From contig CANGSN010000028.1 in NCBI GenBank assembly GCA_947455805.1, forward strand, positions 1 to 14,046: a stretch of 14,046 nucleotides of DNA. Reading direction: 5' to 3'. Shown piece after piece: positions 7,106 through 14,046 of this stretch. The position numbers were made by a program, and so were the translations under genes. Position 1 is the stretch's first letter. Every line of letters starts with the position of its first letter. The notes beneath the pieces are model-generated. The model worked only from the letters and a program-made list of their open reading frames with translations, had not been told where the DNA came from and made no database searches. The DNA is from Planctomycetota bacterium (GTDB lineage Bacteria; Planctomycetota; UBA1135; UBA2386).

Positions 7106-8721
7106 GCGAGCACCGCGCGCAGGAAGGTCCCGATCGCTGCACCCACCGAGGCGGGGGTGATCACTTGGTCTGGCAGGCGGATGCGAAAGCAGCCTACGCG
7201 ACCGCTACCCAGGTCGTCATCCACGGGACTCGCCTCGGTCGTTGGCAGCAGCAGTAGCCCTCGCACGCTGTTCGCTGCGTGGGTCTGCAACGCCTCCTGC
7301 AGGCACCTCGCCTGTGCGCGCGCTTCTGCATCGGAGTCCATCGGGGCGAAGAGTCCCCAGATGCCCACGACGTGGGTTGCGTTCTGTCGATCGAACGCCG
7401 GTCCTTTGGTCATGACCAGGTCCGGCAGAAGAGGGGCCAGCTGTTGGACGCTGCGCGCTGGGTGGTCTGCCAGGTCGCCAGTGCGATGGATGCTGAGGCA
7501 CGTCTGTGTGCTGCTGCCACCAACCGGCCAAAGGCCTGCGTAGGTCCTGGTGTCCAGGAAGTGCCCGAAGCTCGCCTCACGGTGGAGGACTGCGGGGCCT
7601 ACGTGCTGCCCCTTCCGGCGTGAGCCCGCTTCGGCCGCGGCCTGGAGTGACCCCAACACAAGATCAGCCTGCTTTCGCACCAGCAGTTCGCAGAACTCCG
7701 TCCACACGCGGTGGCGCCAACCAAGCAGGTTGTCACGCTCCTCTGCCTGCCGGCGGAGCCGGTCGTAGTAGCTCCACATCCGGGCGTAGCGGACATCGAA
7801 CTGCAGCACGTAGTTGCGGGCTGGTTCACCGACCAGGCTGGGAACGCTCGCGATCGGGGACTGCCTCAGCAGCCTCTGGATGGTGTCCGAGTACCTGCTG
7901 ACCGAAGCCACTCGCTTTGAGTCGGCGAACTTCCCCTTGTAGGTGCGAAGGTAGCGGCCCGCGGCCTCGATCGACAGCCGGAGGAAGTCGCGCAGTACTC
8001 GGTTCTCCGGAGTATCCACGGTGTCCTCACGGGCAACTGCCAGGATTCGTTGCCGCGGACCGGCTCGTTCTGCCGTCGTGCGGCCCGGTTGTCGCGTCAG
8101 CCAGCGAATGCACGCGTCGTCGATGTCATGAGCCTGCGCCAGCGGCAGTTGGCGGCGGACTCGTCGCAGCACCTGCCTTGGCCGTTCGCAAAGGTCGACT
8201 ACCCAAGCACTGCACTCCTCGGCGATCCTGACAATGAGGTGGCGTGGCGGCTCCTTGGTCGAGTCCGCATTCCGCCAGTAGTCCTCGTCGAACCGAAGCC
8301 AAGGCACCAGCGTCTTGCCCGCAGACTGGATCGTCGCTTCTTGTCGCCCCGCTTCTTCCATCCACGCGGTAATGCGCTCCATGTGGAACCCGACCAGTCT
8401 CTCCCACGCGTCGCCCTGGTCGCGGCGTGCAGGAGTCGGGGCGTGGCTCTGCTCGCTGAGGTAGGTTCGTACCCTGCTGATCCCATTGCGAGTCTGGATC
8501 TCCAGCTCCGAGTCGTGGGCAGGCACTTCCGCCGGAAGCTCCCAGAGCTCAAGACCGCGGTGGCTCGTGATTCCGGTTGGGCGGGCAGCGCGTTGCGCCT
8601 CTGACCAACGGACTGTCGCGTTCGCAAGCGCCTTCGTGTCCAGCTCCGCGAACGGGCGTTCGGTGCCATTGTTCCCAGCATCCGCTGGCCACGGCGCGGG
8701 GCGTGCTGGCGCCCTGGTCAT
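7102..8721 (-). CDS. McrC-like DUF2357 protein with apparently degenerate nuclease site
   Basis: A 539-residue partner of the McrB-type NTPase encoded just upstream. McrC proteins bind the McrB ring, stimulate its hydrolysis and normally supply a PD-(D/E)xK nuclease. The DUF2357/McrC signature DTPENRVLRDFL is at residues 236-247. An alpha-helical segment, RVWTEFCELLVRKQ (338-351), matches the start of the nuclease domain. LLPDLVMTKG (431-440) supplies the PD half. The expected D/E-x-K strand reads VVGIWGLF (451-458), with neither acid nor lysine. The helix and strand after it (CLQEALQTHAANSVRGLLLL) are kept, so this looks like substitution and not deletion. I chose ATG 8721 because it overlaps the previous stop as ATGA; an in-frame GTG at 8745 would add eight residues and a 28-bp overlap. 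It likely acts as an activator or adaptor more than a nuclease (inference). Confidence 0.75.
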   Translation of the reverse strand: MTRAPARPAPWPADAGNNGTERPFAELDTKALANATVRWSEAQRAARPTGITSHRGLELWELPAEVPAHDSELEIQTRNGISRVRTYLSEQSHAPTPARRDQGDAWERLVGFHMERITAWMEEAGRQEATIQSAGKTLVPWLRFDEDYWRNADSTKEPPRHLIVRIAEECSAWVVDLCERPRQVLRRVRRQLPLAQAHDIDDACIRWLTRQPGRTTAERAGPRQRILAVAREDTVDTPENRVLRDFLRLSIEAAGRYLRTYKGKFADSKRVASVSRYSDTIQRLLRQSPIASVPSLVGEPARNYVLQFDVRYARMWSYYDRLRRQAEERDNLLGWRHRVWTEFCELLVRKQADLVLGSLQAAAEAGSRRKGQHVGPAVLHREASFGHFLDTRTYAGLWPVGGSSTQTCLSIHRTGDLADHPARSVQQLAPLLPDLVMTKGPAFDRQNATHVVGIWGLFAPMDSDAEARAQARCLQEALQTHAANSVRGLLLLPTTEASPVDDDLGSGRVGCFRIRLPDQVITPASVGAAIGTFLRAVLA

Positions 8722-10667
8722 GACTTCCGATCGAGTCCCTGCCACCAGAAGCTGTGCCCCTGGCGGGCCTCTTCGATTGCCTTGTATAGCTCCGTGTCGC
8801 CAAGGCCCTCGACGATTTCTAGCACCTGATTGATGCAGTCGCGCGCAGCGTTCTCGGAGGGGTCGATTCCACGGAGCTTCGGTAGAACCCGCTGCTCGAT
8901 CTGGTCTGCCAAGGCGAACTGCAGGCCGTTGGGGTTCTCGCTCCTCGGGTACTGCTGCGCGTAGGCTTGCATGGCGCGGAACGTACGGTGGCCGAAGGCT
9001 CGGCCGATGCGCCCCAGGGCGTCGTTCGCCTGCGCTGCAGTCTTTGCGATGCGATCTTCGTCACTGGCTGTGAGCGTGTCGGCGGCTTGGAGCCACTGCT
9101 GCCAGGTCTTCCAAAGCAGGTGGCCCGGCTCGAGCGGTGGGCGGCCCGTGTCTTCGGGTGCTGGAGCGGCCAGCCGCAGCGGCCTGCCAAAGCGAAGCAC
9201 GTTGGCTCGGTCCACGACCTTGTCCGAGAGCGTCTGCGTGGACTCGTCTTCGTTGATGGTGCCGACGAACATCACATTCCGGTCGACGATCAGCGGGTAG
9301 CTGCGACTGCTGCCACCTCGACCTCCGAGCTCGATCGGAATGGCTGCCCGTGCCCTGCCAGCCTCGGTCGCCAAATCCACGTCACGACGCGTCTCCAGGC
9401 GACTGAGGAACTCGCTGAAGTAGTACTCGACGCGCGCGAGGTTCATCTCGTCGAGCACGACCATCAGCATGCGGTCGCTGAGGTCGTTCTCGGCATAGCC
9501 ATCGATGGGGCGAAACCGATCGAACTGCACGAGCGCATGGGTCAGCGGCGTGGCCTTGTACCGGCGCTCGAGGTGGTGGTAAAAGCCGAGCAGATCCTGC
9601 GGACCGTCCCACCGCGGCTGCACGGGCACGACGTGGCAGTGGATGCCGATTGCCTCGGCGTAGCACTGCGGCAGCAGGCTCTTGCCGGTGCCGCTGATGC
9701 CGGCCAGCACCAGCAGAGGAGACTCGCCTTGCACCTTCAGGGAGGTGTGGAAGGCATGCAGGACGCGCGGGTGGAAGCGTAGTCCCTTCCGTTCCAGCAG
9801 GGCTGCGACCTCTTGGATCGCAGTCGCCTCCGCAACGGCCGGGGCGGGTCGTGGCATGTGTTGCTTCGGGATCGCTGCAGCCTTCAGGTCGGCGAAGCCG
9901 TCCGGGTCGTCGTCCCTCGGTGTCGCATCATCCCCGAGTTCCACGGTCAGCTGTCGCTTGATCGCGCTGAGGCGCTGTTCTTCGGACTCCAGTTGCTTGA
10001 GCGTGGCCTTGGCCTCGCCCGCCCGCGCGGCCAGTTCTTCGACCTCGCTGGCAAGCTGACCCTTGCGCGCCTCGAGCGCGGCAACCTCCGCACGAAGCCC
10101 GCCGATCTTCGCCAGCAGCTGGTTCGTGTCGAGCAGTAGTTGGCGGCGTTCCTCTTCGCAGCTTTTCACCCGTTCCACCAGCGACTTCACCGCGGCTTTC
10201 AGCTCCGCCTCCTCGCGCTTCAGTGTGTCCGTCAGGCGTTGCTGCTGCTCGCGGTCGAACTCGGCCTTGTTCTTCGCCTCGAATACCTTGCGGTGTTCTT
10301 CCATCAGCAGGGCGAGCTGCTCCTTCGCCGTGACAAGCTGCGATTCCGACTTCTGCAGCTCCTCTCTGGCGAGGCGAGCTTGCTGGATCGCGTCCGCGTT
10401 CTGCGCGAGGAAGGCGCGCGCTTCGGTAGCCTCCGCGACAATGGCCTCTGCCTGGCGCAACTGCTGGGTCAGTTCCTCGAGTCGCTGCGATCGCTCGGTG
10501 ATCTTGTCGCCGAGGTCCAGGAACGTGAGGTAGTCCGGTAGGCGCTCTGACTTCTGTCGGTGCGCCAACGCTTCCTTCTGGTTGCGCACGAAGGCGAACC
10601 AGGCGCTCACCATGACGATGACCGAGACGAGCGCCGCGAACAGATAGGGGTAGAGGATCTCCTCCAT
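8718..10667 (-). CDS. Membrane-anchored coiled-coil McrB-type AAA+ NTPase (CnuB-like)
   Basis: A 649-residue motor protein. Residues 7-27 (PYLFAALVSVIVMVSAWFAFV) are one TM helix, preceded by acidic residues and followed by RNQK, which predicts the bulk of the protein in the cytoplasm. Residues 35-245 are a long heptad-rich coiled coil. The AAA+ module occupies about 285-640. Walker A is GISGTGKS at 323-330 and Walker B is MVVLDEMN at 402-409, within a typical McrB-like stretch continuing LARVEYYFSEFLSRL. GTINEDES (469-476), then LSDKVVDRANVLRF, matches the McrB sensor region carrying the Asn-containing signature motif. Canonical McrB is a GTPase with an N-terminal DNA-binding domain; here TM plus coiled coil replaces that domain, as in CoCoNuT CnuB proteins. 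The start codon lies two bases after the preceding stop, with only a weak AAGAAG upstream. All core motifs are intact, so hydrolysis is expected. Confidence 0.88.
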   Translation of the reverse strand: MEEILYPYLFAALVSVIVMVSAWFAFVRNQKEALAHRQKSERLPDYLTFLDLGDKITERSQRLEELTQQLRQAEAIVAEATEARAFLAQNADAIQQARLAREELQKSESQLVTAKEQLALLMEEHRKVFEAKNKAEFDREQQQRLTDTLKREEAELKAAVKSLVERVKSCEEERRQLLLDTNQLLAKIGGLRAEVAALEARKGQLASEVEELAARAGEAKATLKQLESEEQRLSAIKRQLTVELGDDATPRDDDPDGFADLKAAAIPKQHMPRPAPAVAEATAIQEVAALLERKGLRFHPRVLHAFHTSLKVQGESPLLVLAGISGTGKSLLPQCYAEAIGIHCHVVPVQPRWDGPQDLLGFYHHLERRYKATPLTHALVQFDRFRPIDGYAENDLSDRMLMVVLDEMNLARVEYYFSEFLSRLETRRDVDLATEAGRARAAIPIELGGRGGSSRSYPLIVDRNVMFVGTINEDESTQTLSDKVVDRANVLRFGRPLRLAAPAPEDTGRPPLEPGHLLWKTWQQWLQAADTLTASDEDRIAKTAAQANDALGRIGRAFGHRTFRAMQAYAQQYPRSENPNGLQFALADQIEQRVLPKLRGIDPSENAARDCINQVLEIVEGLGDTELYKAIEEARQGHSFWWQGLDRKS

Positions 10668-10669
10668 GG

Positions 10670-12088
10670 CTACTTCTTGCCCTCGGAGCCGGTCCCGTCC
10701 TGAGCTCTTGGCTGCGCTTGCTGCTGGGCAGCGGCCGCGGACTTCGACGCTTCCTGGACCGCTGCGAACAGGGCGCGCAGGCCATCGGTGACTTCCCGCT
10801 CGATCATCTGCTTGATGCCGGCGGAGATCTGCACCTGTTCGTTGGTCGCCTGCGCCACGTCCTTGGCCAGTCGGGCCCGCTGTCCATCGAGAGCCGCAAC
10901 TTCAAGATCGAGGCTCGCCTTCTGAGTCCGGAGTTGCGCCAGCGACTGCTGGGTCGCAGCCAGCTCGCCGGTTGCCTTCGCGACGTCAGCGGCTTGGACG
11001 TCGCGCGCCTTTTCGTCGTCCTGGATGCTCTTGCCCAACGACTGCAGGCGGCCCTTCAGCTGGGCCTCCTTATCCTCGGCCGCGGCAATCGAAGCCTTCA
11101 GCGCGGGCTCGCGCGTTGCCAGGTCCTTCACCCGCGACTCGAGTTGCTCGAGCTGCGCGCGCATCGCGGTCTGCCGGCCCTCGAGCTCCGCAAGAGTGCG
11201 ACGCTTCGACTCGAGCTCCTTCTCGAGTTCGCCCAGCGTCTGGCTCTTGATGGCCAAGGCCTCGCGCGAGCTGTTCAGCTCGCGTTGGGCGTCGGCCTGG
11301 CTGCCCTGCAGCTTGGCGATGTCCTGTTCCGTCGCAGTGGCTTGCGCTTGTCGGGTCTGCGCTGTCGCCAATTGGGTGTTGGCTTCCGCAAGTTGTTGCT
11401 GCGCCTGACCGACTTCGGTGCGCCGCTGCCGAAGTTGCTGCTCGGTCTCGTTCAGGATGCGCGACTGCTCACCGAGCGACTTCAGCGTGGCATCGAGTGC
11501 GCTGCGAACCGGTTCCAGTGCGGCAATGCTCGCCCGCAGCGTCCGTTCCTGCTCCTTCAGCCCCGAAACCTCAGCAGCCTTGTCGCTGCTGGCCGTAGTC
11601 AGCTCGTCTAGCTTGCCTTTGGCCGCAGCCGCTTTCGCGTCTTCGGCCAGCCGCGCTTCGCGGGCCTGTGCCATGCCCTGCTGCGCTGCCGTCAGCGCCT
11701 CCTCTGCCATCTGGCGTTCCTTGGCAGCCCGCACGAGTTGCTCTTGCACGTGCGCGAGCTCCGCGGAGCGCGCGTCGAACTCGCCCGCGATCTTGCCGCG
11801 TTCGGAGCGCAGCTGCGCGACCTCGCCCGTCATGCGCTCCTGGTCCTGCCTCAGGCCGTCCATCTGTGCCTGCATGGTGGCGTAGGCTGCGATGCTCTTC
11901 AGGCCATAGGCCTGCGCACCGATCGCCAGCGCCACCAGCCCGCCGAGGAACAGAGCGCTCGGCCAGACTCGGGGCGCTTGGACCGGCTTGTCGTCGTAGT
12001 CGTTCGCCAGCGAGCGGATCCGCTGCGCCTCAGCCGCGTCGCTGCTGGGCGCGTTCCCATGCGGTGCGGATGGTGTGGATACAGCCAT
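10670..12088 (-). CDS. Single-pass membrane protein with very long coiled coil, no enzymatic domain
   Basis: A 472-residue protein of unknown individual function. Residues 1-42 are a polar, disordered-looking N-terminus. WPSALFLGGLVALAIGAQAY (42-61) is a TM helix. About residues 68-430 are an almost uninterrupted, Glu/Gln/Ala/Leu/Arg-rich coiled coil. A helix (EREVTDGLRALFAAVQEASK) and a low-complexity Ala/Gln tail ending GSEGKK close the protein. No nucleotide-binding motif was found. It sits between the helicase-nuclease and the McrB-type NTPase, which shares the TM-plus-coiled-coil design, so the two may pair through their coils (inference). Topology is ambiguous: Arg/Lys residues lie on both sides of the TM. 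The ATG lies inside the helicase gene, 59 bp before its stop, and has the best Shine-Dalgarno sequence of the operon. SMC or myosin-like annotations would be low-complexity artefacts. Confidence 0.8.
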   Translation of the reverse strand: MAVSTPSAPHGNAPSSDAAEAQRIRSLANDYDDKPVQAPRVWPSALFLGGLVALAIGAQAYGLKSIAAYATMQAQMDGLRQDQERMTGEVAQLRSERGKIAGEFDARSAELAHVQEQLVRAAKERQMAEEALTAAQQGMAQAREARLAEDAKAAAAKGKLDELTTASSDKAAEVSGLKEQERTLRASIAALEPVRSALDATLKSLGEQSRILNETEQQLRQRRTEVGQAQQQLAEANTQLATAQTRQAQATATEQDIAKLQGSQADAQRELNSSREALAIKSQTLGELEKELESKRRTLAELEGRQTAMRAQLEQLESRVKDLATREPALKASIAAAEDKEAQLKGRLQSLGKSIQDDEKARDVQAADVAKATGELAATQQSLAQLRTQKASLDLEVAALDGQRARLAKDVAQATNEQVQISAGIKQMIEREVTDGLRALFAAVQEASKSAAAAQQQAQPRAQDGTGSEGKK

Positions 12089-14046
12089 CGATGTCTTCCT
12101 TCAGTTCGTAGACCCAGAACCGCAGCACTTCCCACCCCGCGGCACGCAGCACATGGTCGCGGTAGATGTCGTCGACGAGTCGTTTCCCATCGCTACCACG
12201 GTGCCACATCTCCCCATCGACTTCGATGTCGAGGCGGGCGTTTTCCGACACCAGGGCGAAGTCGAGGTAGTAGCCGCAGGTCGGGTACTGCTGGCGGAAG
12301 TCGATCCCTGCGGCCTGCAGTGCCCGCGCCAGCTTCGGCTCCCAGACCGGTCCGATCAGGTGCTTTCGTGGCACATACTGCTCGTCCGGTACCTGGCACG
12401 CGGCGACCAGGCTGGTGATGTGGCCGATACCGCAGTTCTCGGCCCAGTGCCGGTTGCCGATCACCCGCACGCAAGCCTTGCCGCGACTGATCGCGACGTT
12501 GAAGCGGTTGGGGGCCGACGCCAGGAAGCCACGCGAGCCATCCGGCATGCCCGGCCCGGCGCACATCGAGAACAGGATCACGTCGCGCTCGTCGCCCTGG
12601 AACCCGTCCACCGTGTGAGACAGGAACCGCATGCGATCCAGCATCTCGCCGCCGAACTTCGCGGTGACCGCATCGTTGATGCGGTTGGCTTGCACGCGGA
12701 AGGGCGTCACGACGCCGACCGTCCCTTCGAATCCAACGTCGTGCAACCAGCCGATCTGCCGCACCACTTCATCGACCTCGGCCTGGCTGTGGCATCCGGC
12801 AGAAGCCGCGACGATGTCGCCGCGGACATCGGTCCATTCGCAGGCTCGGAGCGTGCCGGCGGACGTCGGCAGCTTCCGCAGCAAGCTGGTGTTCGTCATC
12901 ACACGCAGGCTCTTCTTGTAGAAGGCGGCGTTGAAGTATCCGGCGATCTGCGGGTCGCAGCGGTAGTGGGCCTTCAGCTGCGAAAGGCCATCGCAGTTCT
13001 GCGACGAGGCCGCGAGATCGTAGATGCTGTTGGCGCCCGCCGAGAACCGTTCCAGATGGAGTGAGTCGGCCAGGCCGAACCTGCCTCGCAGGCGCAACTC
13101 CGCCGACTTCTGCATCGTCGTGATGTGCCCGAGCTGCATCGGGTCGCCGACGATGAGGGCGCGCTTGGCCCGGAACAGCAGCGGAACCACGGACGGGATG
13201 TCGCATTGGCTCGCCTCGTCCAGGATCAGCAGCTCCACTCGACCGGCCGCCAGGGGCATCGCCTTGTGCGCGGAGAGATTCGACACCGCCCAAAGCGGGA
13301 AGTGCTTGAGGAGATCGTCGAGGCAGTCACGGAAGGCCGCCTCGAAGTCGCGCAGGTTGGGCGTCCCGTCGTGATTGATCAGGGCCGCCCGAATCTCGGC
13401 GAACCGCTGCCGCGTCCGTGGGCTGAGCTCGGCATTGGAGCGTTCGGCGACGTGGCGGATCGCGTCGACGGTGGCTCCGTGCAGGGCGCCGATGGCGCTC
13501 TGCAGCGACTCCTGCAGTTGCTCGTGGCTTGGCAGCGTCTCAATCTCCTTGCGAATGCTCTCGCCGGCCACGCGGAGCTGGCAGGCGGCAAGGAAGGGGC
13601 GCAGCCGTTCGATCTCGGCGGTCAAGCCACCACGAAGGTCGGCCGTCGGCAAAGGAATGCAGCCACTCGTCGCCTTCGCGAACTGTGCCAGGAACTGGGT
13701 GAGCTGCGCCCTTAAGGGGCCGTCGGGTCGCTGACCGAGCAGCCGCAGCAGCAGATGCCCAAGGCGCCGCAGCGACCGCCACCACCAGGAAAGAGGCCGC
13801 TCGCGCACGCGCAGTCGCTCGACGAGGGCGTCGAGGGTCGACAGTTCCGGGAGGCCACCAAATGACGCCACGACGGCTTGCTGGTCTGCCGGCAGCGCCA
13901 GCGTGGCCTGGTTCGCCGCATGCTCTGCTTCGCCGAGACGGTCCGCGAGGTCGATGCGCCGCGCCACCTGCGCCTCGGCCTCCTGGCGGCGATGGATGGC
14001 CTGATCCAGTCGAGCGCGCGCCTCCTCCTGCGGCCGATGCGCGTCC
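12030..14046 (-). CDS. UPF1-like SF1 helicase with C-terminal Vsr/MTES_1575-type nuclease, 5'-truncated by window edge
   Basis: The visible part (about 671 codons, open to the right edge) is the C-terminal portion of a large SF1B helicase likely to unwind RNA or DNA. Residue numbers start at the GTG codon at 13967, which is probably not the true start because the frame stays open for 26 more codons. Motif II is LLILDEASQCD (246-256) and motif III is GDPMQLGHI (274-282). LKAHYRCDPQIAGYF (331-345) is the motif IV region. TVDGFQGDERDVILFSMC (452-469) is motif V. RFNVAISRGK (488-497) is motif VI. Walker A must lie outside the window. Residues 541-620 add a Vsr-fold nuclease: E543, YYLDFAL at 566-572 with D569, LDIEVDGEMWH at 579-589 and RDHVLRAAGWEVLRFW. 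The latter matches the MTES_1575/DUF559 class, with D and E-x-D as likely catalytic residues. A basic, hydrophobic patch at 59-79 is an inter-motif insertion, probably not a TM helix. Confidence 0.88.
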   Translation of the reverse strand, partial: DAHRPQEEARARLDQAIHRRQEAEAQVARRIDLADRLGEAEHAANQATLALPADQQAVVASFGGLPELSTLDALVERLRVRERPLSWWWRSLRRLGHLLLRLLGQRPDGPLRAQLTQFLAQFAKATSGCIPLPTADLRGGLTAEIERLRPFLAACQLRVAGESIRKEIETLPSHEQLQESLQSAIGALHGATVDAIRHVAERSNAELSPRTRQRFAEIRAALINHDGTPNLRDFEAAFRDCLDDLLKHFPLWAVSNLSAHKAMPLAAGRVELLILDEASQCDIPSVVPLLFRAKRALIVGDPMQLGHITTMQKSAELRLRGRFGLADSLHLERFSAGANSIYDLAASSQNCDGLSQLKAHYRCDPQIAGYFNAAFYKKSLRVMTNTSLLRKLPTSAGTLRACEWTDVRGDIVAASAGCHSQAEVDEVVRQIGWLHDVGFEGTVGVVTPFRVQANRINDAVTAKFGGEMLDRMRFLSHTVDGFQGDERDVILFSMCAGPGMPDGSRGFLASAPNRFNVAISRGKACVRVIGNRHWAENCGIGHITSLVAACQVPDEQYVPRKHLIGPVWEPKLARALQAAGIDFRQQYPTCGYYLDFALVSENARLDIEVDGEMWHRGSDGKRLVDDIYRDHVLRAAGWEVLRFWVYELKEDIDGCIHTIRTAWERAQQRRG
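12095..12102 (-). promoter_or_regulatory. Ribosome binding site deciding the start of the TM coiled-coil protein
   Basis: On the minus strand GAAGGAAG lies six bases before the ATG at 12088. It is the clearest Shine-Dalgarno match in the operon and lies within the coding sequence of the helicase-nuclease. It supports this start and the 59-bp gene overlap. Confidence 0.65.

Larger units (their letters stand above)
4508..14046 (-). other. CoCoNuT-like (McrBC-derived type IV) defence operon, 5' end outside window
   Basis: Five consecutive minus-strand genes form one unit: SF1 helicase-nuclease, TM coiled-coil protein, TM coiled-coil McrB-type NTPase, McrC-like protein and Hsp70-like protein. 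Junctions in that order are a 59-bp overlap, a 2-nt gap, an ATGA overlap and a second ATGA overlap, so no internal promoter or terminator has room. What is seen is the domain content and packing. Published computational work by Koonin's group described CoCoNuT systems with coiled-coil McrB and McrC homologues plus UPF1-like helicase and Hsp70-like components, predicted to target RNA. Membership of this locus is my inference, and I cannot assign the subtype. The operon appears somewhat less GC-biased at wobble positions than the flanking secreted-protein genes, especially in its last two genes; this is an impression, not a calculation. Confidence 0.7.

Noticed and set aside
8722..8745. Upstream GTG start for the McrC-like gene
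   Set aside because: It is possible, but the in-frame ATG at 8721 forms the same ATGA overlap seen at the next junction, which makes the shorter protein more likely.
8718..12088. Zorya-type or MotAB-like system from the pair of TM coiled-coil genes
   Set aside because: Each protein has only one TM, there is no MotA-like or OmpA-like peptidoglycan-binding domain, and the AAA+ motifs are McrB type.
10670..12088. SMC/chromosome-partition protein reading of the coiled-coil gene
   Set aside because: There is no Walker A, Walker B or hinge domain; similarity would come only from coiled-coil composition, and a TM helix is present.

Overview
The window looks like chromosomal DNA from a high-GC bacterium, most likely a member of the Planctomycetota (isolate or metagenome). 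The best taxonomic clue is a pair of secreted proteins whose C-termini carry the Gly-rich all-beta ending that I associate with large planctomycete secretomes. No rRNA, tRNA, CRISPR array, transposase or integrase gene was recognised.

Layout, left to right. (1) Positions 1-661, minus strand, hold the first 220 residues of a CstA-family carbon starvation/peptide transporter that runs off the left edge. (2) Divergent from it, a two-gene plus-strand unit (807-4134) encodes two exported proteins: a propeller-like protein of unknown function and a GHL10/DUF187 glycosidase-like protein with a golvesin-type module. Both end in the same C-terminal domain. (3) A 373-bp convergent gap (4135-4507) holds two candidate terminator hairpins and a perfect palindrome but no convincing gene. 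(4) From 4508 to the right edge, minus strand, lies one tightly packed operon of at least five genes, in transcription order: a UPF1-like SF1 helicase with a C-terminal Vsr/MTES_1575-type nuclease (5' end outside the window); a membrane-anchored coiled-coil protein; a membrane-anchored coiled-coil McrB-type AAA+ NTPase; a McrC-like DUF2357 protein; and a divergent Hsp70/actin-fold protein.

The operon is the notable content. An McrB-type motor whose DNA-reading domain is replaced by a TM helix and coiled coil, next to a McrC partner, an SF1 helicase-nuclease and an Hsp70-like protein, matches the architecture described computationally as CoCoNuT (coiled-coil nuclease tandem) type IV restriction systems, predicted to target RNA. 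Here the McrC-like protein keeps its DUF2357 signature (DTPENR) but appears to have lost the D/E-x-K half of its nuclease site. The helicase-linked nuclease keeps plausible catalytic residues. My inference is a membrane-tethered NTPase complex that senses foreign nucleic acid and hands cleavage to the helicase-nuclease, with the Hsp70-like protein as a regulator or scaffold. Junctions are a 59-bp overlap, a 2-nt gap and two 4-nt ATGA overlaps, which suggests tightly coupled expression. The operon promoter and the helicase N-terminus with Walker A lie beyond the right edge.
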